A stretch of 64,000 bases of DNA, from contig CAWAMN010000002.1 in the NCBI GenBank assembly GCA_963783235.1, forward strand, positions 186,001 to 250,000. The letters run 5' to 3'. A program made the position numbers and the translations under genes. Under the pieces are notes generated by a model. It was not told the DNA's origin. It saw nothing but the letters and a program-made list of their open reading frames with translations, and did no database searches. This stretch comes from Thiohalomonas sp963783235 (GTDB lineage Bacteria; Pseudomonadota; Gammaproteobacteria; Thiohalomonadales; Thiohalomonadaceae). Below are positions 58,142 through 64,000 of this stretch, piece after piece. Every line of letters starts with the position of its first letter. The stretch's first letter is position 1.

Positions 58142-59217
58142 GGCACCAGGCGGTAGAGCAAGGCCCTACGACTTCCCTGTTCTTGTTCCAGCTCCGGTAC
58201 TGCTGTTGACGTCAAAGTATCGCCAAGGGCCAGAGTCTTCACCAACCGTGATGTGCCGCCATCCACCTGAAGGCTAAAGCGAACCGTTTCGGCATCCACC
58301 CGGGCTATCTCGATATTTGCAATGACATTGAGCTCGGACAGATAACCCAAGGTCCGTTGGAAGCCCGCCAAGTCCGCAATCCCGGTCACATCCAGTTCCA
58401 GCCGACCATCACCGGGAATCAGCTCGGGCGAGCTGACAAGGGCTCTGGAGAGCCGATCCGCGGCGCCTTCGACTCCCAAAGCCAGCAACGACCGGGTGCT
58501 TTCGCCCTCTCCGCTCCAGCGAAAGGCTCTGTCGCCCTGATACAGCGACCAGCGCACCGCCCAGCGGGAACCCCGCAGCGGATAAAGCCGACCGACCAGC
58601 ACCGCCTGCGGATTGTAGCGTTGGGAGACTTCAACGATCGGCTGATGGAAGTCTCCCCAGATATCCGCCGGTCTGACCCGCGATTGATCGGTCAAATCCA
58701 GCAGCGGCAGGCGCACCGGCAGTCCCCGGCGCTCTCCGGTATCGGCCAGCACTTCCCGGGCGGCGCCGCCATCGTTGGCCCCCACCAGTTCTCGACTACC
58801 GCCCTGCTCGACGGCCAACCAGATTAGCGTGAGTGGTCGGGCTGCGCCCCATACGGGAATACCCTGCCCCCGCAAAAAGTCATCGACGCCACGGGCATCG
58901 AACTTCACCCATAACGCCAATTCGGGCTTTTCGGGTTCCCCCGCCTTCCCAGGCGGCACCTGCCGATAACGATACTGCTGAACGTATCCGGCAACCTGGG
59001 CCGCATCCAGCGCTTCGGCCCGACCGGCCTCGCCGTAGCCGCTGACCTTTACCAGCACCCGTGACAGGGCGCGGGCAGTGGCGTCCCGTCGTGCGGCGAG
59101 GCTCTGATCGGCCACGGGGACCTCGGCCTCATAAAGGCCGTGGAGTTCCACGGCCAGGATGTCGACCGCAGGCAGCAGAAGTAACAGTGAAGTAAGAAAC
59201 GCACGTAACCGCATCAT
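58138..59217 (-). CDS. DUF2066 exported protein
   Basis: 359 aa (alternative start 59214). Signal peptide 1-23 (cleavage after ILA). Residues 40-60 (RRDATARALSRVLVKVSGYG) are the DUF2066 signature; the remainder is beta-rich. First gene of the chain to hda. Divergent from purM, with the shared 124-bp region carrying promoters for both. Confidence 0.87.
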   Translation of the reverse strand: MMRLRAFLTSLLLLLPAVDILAVELHGLYEAEVPVADQSLAARRDATARALSRVLVKVSGYGEAGRAEALDAAQVAGYVQQYRYRQVPPGKAGEPEKPELALWVKFDARGVDDFLRGQGIPVWGAARPLTLIWLAVEQGGSRELVGANDGGAAREVLADTGERRGLPVRLPLLDLTDQSRVRPADIWGDFHQPIVEVSQRYNPQAVLVGRLYPLRGSRWAVRWSLYQGDRAFRWSGEGESTRSLLALGVEGAADRLSRALVSSPELIPGDGRLELDVTGIADLAGFQRTLGYLSELNVIANIEIARVDAETVRFSLQVDGGTSRLVKTLALGDTLTSTAVPELEQEQGSRRALLYRLVP

Positions 59218-59341
59218 CCGGCGCAAGCTATGCGAGTGGCCGCAGCAAGTCAAGCGAACAGAGCCCGATTCCAAGCCTTCGGTGGGACTGATAAAATAGC
59301 GGCCTTTCACGCCCCGATCTCAACCGATTCAGGATGCCCCA

Positions 59342-60397
59342 GTGAGCAGTGACCGCAAATCCGGCCAGCAAGGCCTCAGCTACCGCGACGCCGGCGTTGA
59401 TATCGACGCCGGCAATACCCTGGTCGAACGCATCAAACCGTATGCCAAGAGCACCCTGCGACCCGGTGTCTTGGGTGGCCTCGGCGGCTTCGGCGCCCTT
59501 TTCGAGATTCCGCTTGATCGCTACCGCAACCCGGTGCTGGTGGCCGGCACTGATGGCGTGGGTACCAAGCTCAAACTGGCCATGGAGCTGAACAAGCACG
59601 ACACCATCGGTATCGATCTCGTGGCCATGTGCGCCAACGACCTCATCGTACAGGGAGCCGAGCCCCTGTTTTTCCTGGATTACTATGCGACCGGCCGACT
59701 GAACGTGGACGCTGCCGCTGACGTGGTAAAGGGGATAGCGGCCGGCTGTAGCATGGCCGGAGCCGCCCTGACCGGTGGTGAGACGGCGGAAATGCCGGGT
59801 ATGTACCAGGGCGATGACTACGATCTGGCCGGTTTCTGCGTCGGAATCGTTGAGAAGAGTGAAGTGATCGACGGCAGCCGGGTCGCGGAAGGCGATGCCA
59901 TTATCGGCCTGGCCTCCTCCGGCATCCACTCCAACGGTTTCTCCCTGGTTCGCAAGGTGCTGGAGGTGAGCGGTACCGGACTCGACACCGATTTTCGCGG
60001 CAGACCCATCGGGGAAGTCCTGCTGGAACCGACGCGGATTTATATCAAGTCACTGCTGAAGCTGTTCCGGGATTCGGATGTCGATGTTCACGCCCTGGCC
60101 CACATCACCGGCGGCGGCCTTCCCGAAAACCTGCCCCGGGTCCTGCCGGACGGGGCGCGGGCCCTCATTGAGGCCGGCAGCTGGATGCGTCCGCCCATCT
60201 TCGACTGGCTTCAGAGCACGGGCGGTATCAGCGATGAAGAGATGTATCGCACCTTCAACTGCGGGATCGGCATGGCAGTCTGTGTGCCCGGCGGGCAGGC
60301 ACAGCTCGCCGCGGAACGACTCCGCGAACAGGGCGAAGAGGCCGTGGTGATCGGGCATATCGAGGCAGGGGATGGCGAGCGAGTCGTGATTCGATGA
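59342..60397 (+). CDS. purM: Phosphoribosylformylglycinamidine cyclo-ligase
   Basis: 351 aa, GTG start. SYRDAGVDIDAGNTLVERIK at the N-terminus, VLVAGTDGVGTKLKLA and the metal/ATP loop GGETAEMPGMY, then HITGGGLPENLPR. AIR synthetase of purine synthesis. purN follows with a 4-bp overlap. Confidence 0.97.
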   Translation: MSSDRKSGQQGLSYRDAGVDIDAGNTLVERIKPYAKSTLRPGVLGGLGGFGALFEIPLDRYRNPVLVAGTDGVGTKLKLAMELNKHDTIGIDLVAMCANDLIVQGAEPLFFLDYYATGRLNVDAAADVVKGIAAGCSMAGAALTGGETAEMPGMYQGDDYDLAGFCVGIVEKSEVIDGSRVAEGDAIIGLASSGIHSNGFSLVRKVLEVSGTGLDTDFRGRPIGEVLLEPTRIYIKSLLKLFRDSDVDVHALAHITGGGLPENLPRVLPDGARALIEAGSWMRPPIFDWLQSTGGISDEEMYRTFNCGIGMAVCVPGGQAQLAAERLREQGEEAVVIGHIEAGDGERVVIR

Positions 60398-61026
60398 GGG
60401 GGAAGCTACCCATCGTTGTGTTGATCTCCGGGGGCGGGACCAATCTGCAATCCATCATCGATGCCGCCGGTGCCGATCTGCCCGTGGAGTTCCGGGCCGT
60501 CATCAGCAATAAAGCCGACGCTTTCGGCCTGGAGCGGGCCCGCCGGGCGGGGATCGCCACCGAAGTGCTTGAGCACCTGCATTTTGCCGATCGCGAAAGC
60601 TACGATGCCGCCCTGATGACATGCATCGACAGCTTCGAACCGGAACTGGTGGTGCTCGCCGGCTTCATGCGTATTCTCGGCGATGACTTTGTGCGCCACT
60701 ACCAGGGACGGATGCTGAATATCCATCCCTCCCTGCTCCCCAAGTACCGGGGACTGGATACCCATGGCCGCTGTCTGGAGGCGGGTGATGCCGAGCATGG
60801 TGCCTCGGTTCACTTCGTTACCCCCGAACTCGACGCCGGCCCACTCATTATCCAGGCCCGGGTGCCGGTTGCGGACAAGGATTCTCCCGAAACCCTCGCG
60901 GCCCGCGTTCTCGAGCAGGAACATCGCATCTATCCCCAGGCGATTCGCTGGTTCGCCGAAGGGCGTCTGACGCTCGAAAACGGCCAGGCCATGCTCGACG
61001 GCCGACCGGCGCTCCAATCCGGTTAG
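60394..61026 (+). CDS. purN: Phosphoribosylglycinamide formyltransferase
   Basis: 210 aa. IVVLISGGGTNLQSIIDA for substrate binding, the catalytic asparagine and histidine in NIHPSLLPKYRGLDTH, and GASVHFVTPELDAGPLI with the catalytic aspartate. Transfers formyl from 10-formyl-THF to GAR. Coupled to purM. Confidence 0.97.
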   Translation: MRGKLPIVVLISGGGTNLQSIIDAAGADLPVEFRAVISNKADAFGLERARRAGIATEVLEHLHFADRESYDAALMTCIDSFEPELVVLAGFMRILGDDFVRHYQGRMLNIHPSLLPKYRGLDTHGRCLEAGDAEHGASVHFVTPELDAGPLIIQARVPVADKDSPETLAARVLEQEHRIYPQAIRWFAEGRLTLENGQAMLDGRPALQSG

Positions 61027-61139
61027 GGAAACGGTGCGCACCGGCTAGGGCCGTGGTAAAGTGCCGTGGAAGGCTTATACGGCACTTCACCCGTTCGCTG
61101 CTGTATCCAAAAGGCTGCCGGCAGAGGTTCCAAACCGCC

Positions 61140-62990
61140 GTGTCCCGTAAACCGCTCTTCGTAATCCTTGTCCTTGGCGGATGCATTTCGTGTGCCGCCC
61201 GAGCCGTCCCCGACTCCGATATTCCTATCGAAAAAGCTCAGCTTCTCGAGTTCCTCGAAGAGCAGACCGAGCTGGCCACCAAAACCCGTCTCAATGCGGA
61301 CTATGTCCCGGGGATTATGACCGTACTGCACGGGCACGATCTGGAAGCGAAAGGAATTCGCACGATCTGGGACGCTATCGAACTGGTGCCCGGCATCACG
61401 CGCAGCATAGGCCCGGGTGGGCGTCCGCAGTTGATCGTGCGGGGGCTCAGTGCCTCCATGGCCTCGGGGAATGTCAAAGTGCTGCTGAACGGCATATCGG
61501 TCAATACAGCCCGGGAGGGCCGTGCCGATCCGGTATTCTCCATTCCCGTGGAGCAGGTGGAGCGCCTCGAGTTCATTCGGGGGCCGGGTTCGGCGGTTCA
61601 TGGCGAGTATGCCTACGCCGGCGTCCTCAACGTCACCACCTATGATGATGCCAATCGCGTTTTTGGGGGAGTCGACGGAAACGATACCCGAAGTGCCGGC
61701 GCGCTGTTGAGCTTCCGGCAGGGTGAATTGAACCTCGGATTGAGCTTCAGTGCCTGGGACAGCGACGGGCCCGATGTGGAGGCAGGTCGGGACGCTCTTT
61801 ACCAATCAACGGGCAACCTCGAGTCCGCCTCTTTCGCCCCGGGAGAGACCAACGAAAAGGCTGCATCACGAACGGCCGTCGCCAAGGCGGAACTGGGTCG
61901 GCTAACCCTGTTGGGACAGTGGACGGAGAAGCGCTCGGGCGACTATTTCGGGATCAACTATATCCTGCCGCCTCCCGAAGATCGTATCGTTTCGACCGAA
62001 ACGCTGAAAAGCATCGAGCTCCGCTATCGCGCTCCCCTTTCGGCAAAACTCAGTACGGAAATGTTCGCCGGGACGGTCAACGCCCGAACCCTCGTAAACG
62101 ACCTCTATTCCGCCCCGAGTGAGGCCTATTTCGATCCGGGCGAGCCGCCGGTCACTGTGGACTCCGATTACGAGGAGACCCGCATCTATGCCGGCATCGA
62201 TACGATATGGGTAAAGGATGCACACACTGTCCTGCTGGGGCTTGGATTTTCAGAAGTTGAGGTTGATCAGGATGTTCTAAAGAGCAACGTGGTTTTTGTG
62301 CCCATCCCGGCTCCTCCCCACTTCGACGTGCTCGAGCAGAAAGTCGAGTATCCCGGCGCCGTCTCCCCTCCCGGAACGGATCGGGACGTCGTGAGCGTGA
62401 CCCTGCAGGATGAATTTCGGGCAAGCGACGACTTCACCCTGACCACCGGCCTTCGATACGACCATTACGATCAGATCGGCGACGGCCTCGCTCCGCGGAT
62501 TGCCGGCGTCTGGCGCCTGAATGAACGCAATATCGTCAAGCTCCAGTTCGGCCGGGCATTTCGACCGCCGACGCTGCGCGAACAGCTGTTCACCGCATCG
62601 GAACTCGACCCCTCTCTAATCAATACCGTCGAGTTCGGTTACATCAACAAGGACAACCGCGGTGAGAGGCGGGTGACGGTGGCCTACTCGAAGCTCGACG
62701 ATCTGGTGGTCTACACGCCGGAAAACGCTCCCGACTTTCACGCCAACGCCGCCTCATCACGACTGTTCAGTACTGAGGTGGAGTTTCAGGAACGACTCAG
62801 TTCCAGGCTGATGGCGAATGGCAACCTCAGTTACGTGCGAACGGAGGATGGCCAAACCGGTGAGGCACTGCCGCTGACAAGTCGCTGGTTCGGCAACCTG
62901 GGTGTGCAGTATCGACTGGTCCCGGGCACGTACAGCAATTTCCGGTATCGCTACGTCGACGACTACGCCCGGGAGGTTAATGATCCTTGA
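61140..62990 (+). CDS. TonB-dependent receptor, C-terminus cut by in-frame TGA
   Basis: Start taken at GTG 61140, giving a signal peptide (cleavage after AARA near residue 22); an earlier GTG at 61053 is possible. Plug domain about 55-165: VPGIMTVLHGHDLEAKGIRT then LVPGITRSIGPGGRPQLIVR. The barrel strands follow to a TGA at 62988-62990 after REVNDP. The same frame continues for 74 codons to 63215, ending QLAYDF. Full receptor would be about 691 aa. No Fur box was seen; the ligand is unknown. Neighbours (YfiR-like, sensor) suggest signalling. Confidence 0.85.
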   Translation: MSRKPLFVILVLGGCISCAARAVPDSDIPIEKAQLLEFLEEQTELATKTRLNADYVPGIMTVLHGHDLEAKGIRTIWDAIELVPGITRSIGPGGRPQLIVRGLSASMASGNVKVLLNGISVNTAREGRADPVFSIPVEQVERLEFIRGPGSAVHGEYAYAGVLNVTTYDDANRVFGGVDGNDTRSAGALLSFRQGELNLGLSFSAWDSDGPDVEAGRDALYQSTGNLESASFAPGETNEKAASRTAVAKAELGRLTLLGQWTEKRSGDYFGINYILPPPEDRIVSTETLKSIELRYRAPLSAKLSTEMFAGTVNARTLVNDLYSAPSEAYFDPGEPPVTVDSDYEETRIYAGIDTIWVKDAHTVLLGLGFSEVEVDQDVLKSNVVFVPIPAPPHFDVLEQKVEYPGAVSPPGTDRDVVSVTLQDEFRASDDFTLTTGLRYDHYDQIGDGLAPRIAGVWRLNERNIVKLQFGRAFRPPTLREQLFTASELDPSLINTVEFGYINKDNRGERRVTVAYSKLDDLVVYTPENAPDFHANAASSRLFSTEVEFQERLSSRLMANGNLSYVRTEDGQTGEALPLTSRWFGNLGVQYRLVPGTYSNFRYRYVDDYAREVNDP

Positions 62991-63215
62991 GACCGTGCCG
63001 ACGGGCATGGTAAACTGGATATCACGATTACCCGGGAGTCCCGCCGGTTCCGGGGCCTCACCGTTCGGGCGGGCGTTCGCAACGCCCTCGATGAGGAGGT
63101 GCGCTACCCCGCACTGATGACCACGGATGCAACGGGCCAACCCACCCTCTCTTATCCAGACGATCTCCCCCGGGATGATCGGACCTGGTGGTTGCAACTC
63201 GCTTACGATTTCTAG
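62991..63215 (+). pseudogene. Cut-off C-terminal strands of the TonB-dependent receptor
   Basis: In the same frame as the receptor, 74 codons (from DRADGHGKLDITITRESRRF to the aromatic terminus LQLAYDF then TAG). The last strands and terminal Phe are the outer-membrane assembly signal, so the truncated form would probably misassemble. A CGA-to-TGA change (one base) is the simplest explanation. Confidence 0.8.
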
Positions 63216-63221
63216 CCTGAT

Positions 63222-63797
63222 ATGTCAGAGCCAAGGAACAGGTTCAGATTCGGTCGACTGCTAGCCCTCTTTCTGCTGCTGGCCTTCGCCTGTCCCCAAG
63301 GCTGGGGCGGAGAGGCGGAATACCGCCGCGCCCTGGTCGGTCTCAAGGTTTTCGCCGCTTTTCTGGCGGCGGACCTGCGGTTGGCCGAGAAGTGCTCCGA
63401 CGAAAAAACTTTGACACTGCTTCTGGTGCATGGAGGTGATGAATCCGCAGCCCCACCGATGGCCGCACGCCTCGAAGCACTGGGGTCCATACGGGGTTTT
63501 GCGGTTCATGCCGAACAGCGCCACGTCCGGGACCTACCCGGCTACGAAGGGCCCGAACCGGCCGGGATTTTCATAGCCGAATGGCTCCCCGACCTGGAAC
63601 CTGTCCTCGCTTTTTCCAAGAGTCGTGGAACACTGGTATTCAGTCCATTCCTCGGTGATGTAGGCCGCGGCGCACACGGCGGCCTGTACGTCACCGACCG
63701 CATTCTGCCACTGGTCGATACCCGGGCACTCGATGCCGCCGGTATTCGCATCAAACCCTTCTTCCTCGACGTCGCCAGGCATTATGATGAGGATTAA
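63222..63797 (+). CDS. YfiR/DUF4154-like periplasmic protein
   Basis: 191 aa. Signal peptide 1-29 (cleavage after GWG). YRRALVGLKVFAAFLAADLR begins the domain, and the C-terminal GAHGGLYVTDRILPLVDTRAL then FLDVARHY resembles the DUF4154 (YfiR) end. YfiR-type proteins repress a partner sensor or cyclase in the membrane; the next gene encodes such a membrane protein with 14-bp overlap. The two cysteines needed for a YfiR-like disulfide are not obvious. Confidence 0.65.
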   Translation: MSEPRNRFRFGRLLALFLLLAFACPQGWGGEAEYRRALVGLKVFAAFLAADLRLAEKCSDEKTLTLLLVHGGDESAAPPMAARLEALGSIRGFAVHAEQRHVRDLPGYEGPEPAGIFIAEWLPDLEPVLAFSKSRGTLVFSPFLGDVGRGAHGGLYVTDRILPLVDTRALDAAGIRIKPFFLDVARHYDED

Positions 63798-64000
63798 GCG
63801 TCTGAGACGAGCCTGGCGGCGTTTTCATCGGGGCGGCTACGACAGCTTCCGGGTTCGACTGGCCTCGCATTTTCTTGTCACCGCCACGGGCCTGGTCGGA
63901 CTTTTTTCGCTCTACTGGGTGGTCAGCATCGAACCGCGTCTGGAAGCCGATGCCTCGGCCAATGCGAGTGCATTCGCCCAGGCCCAGGCCCGCCATTTGG
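63784..64000 (+). CDS. N-terminus of a membrane sensor (cut by window end)
   Basis: 72 codons visible, open at the right edge. Basic N-terminus (MMRIKRLRRAWRRF), one TM helix at about 30-50, then a helical periplasmic start (IEPRLEADASANASAFAQAQ). It has the look of a histidine kinase or diguanylate cyclase sensor. It overlaps the YfiR-like gene by 14 bp. Confidence 0.75.
   Translation, partial: MMRIKRLRRAWRRFHRGGYDSFRVRLASHFLVTATGLVGLFSLYWVVSIEPRLEADASANASAFAQAQARHL

Noticed and set aside
62988..62990. Selenocysteine at the TGA of the TonB receptor
   Set aside because: No SECIS-like stem immediately after the TGA, and the family has no cysteine or selenocysteine at this position.
1..64000. 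tRNA, rRNA, insertion sequence or prophage genes
   Set aside because: No TpsiC-arm pattern, rRNA core, transposase or phage structural motif was recognised on either strand.

Overview
The window is chromosomal DNA of a fairly GC-rich gammaproteobacterium. Gene content and order (purM-purN beside DUF2066-CDP-alcohol transferase-PerM-Hda and arsC-wrbA-DUF2069; ilvB-ilvH-ilvC-pssA-leuA; prfC-rimI-udg; ydbH-ynbE-ydbL) fit the Gammaproteobacteria. A ferredoxin-type 2-oxoacid oxidoreductase, a PEP-CTERM protein and abundant palindromic intergenic repeats suggest a Chromatiales/Ectothiorhodospiraceae-like organism; this is inference and no genus can be named. I saw no rRNA, tRNA, CRISPR array, transposase or prophage.

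Layout. 0-10 kb: a tandem REP array, a CHRD-like secreted protein, a PAS histidine kinase with a Rcp1-like receiver, two similar two-TM proteins, a LOG-family protein, a PNPOx-like protein, a broken class III nucleotide cyclase remnant, and the ydbL-ynbE-ydbH envelope lipid-transport operon, then cytochrome b561. 10-16 kb: a truncated HDOD gene runs straight into a four-gene 2-oxoacid:ferredoxin oxidoreductase operon. A PEP-CTERM gene with a sigma-54-like promoter follows. 16-29 kb: UMF1 transporter, tcdA (frameshifted), tatD, a coiled-coil protein, an orphan atpC next to a cytidylate-kinase-like gene, an M16C peptidase, a YadGH ABC transporter and an HD-GYP protein. 29-43 kb: translation and amino-acid genes (prfC, rimI, udg, leuA, pssA, ilvC, ilvH, ilvB, proS) separated by long palindromic repeats. 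leuA and ilvB carry frameshifts.

43.1-49.5 kb is the most interesting segment: a tightly overlapping operon of thermostable-hemolysin-family protein, AMP-dependent ligase, haem-oxygenase-like diiron protein, SDR reductase, small exported helical protein, OmpR-type regulator and histidine kinase. It is preceded by a PmrA/QseB-type direct repeat (TTAAG-N6-TTAAG), so the operon probably makes or modifies a small molecule under control of its own two-component system.

49.6-64 kb: acylphosphatase, an MFP/TolC export pair with two thioredoxin-fold proteins, two paralogous DUF4398 lipoproteins with near-identical promoters, arsC-wrbA-DUF2069, the hda-perM-pgsA-DUF2066 operon, purMN, and a TonB receptor with an in-frame TGA, a YfiR-like periplasmic protein and the start of a membrane sensor.

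At least four conserved genes (tcdA, leuA twice, ilvB, the small exported-protein gene) need one- or two-base corrections, and one has a premature stop. Several are expected to be needed for growth without amino acids, so consensus sequence error is a serious possibility and should be checked before calling them pseudogenes.
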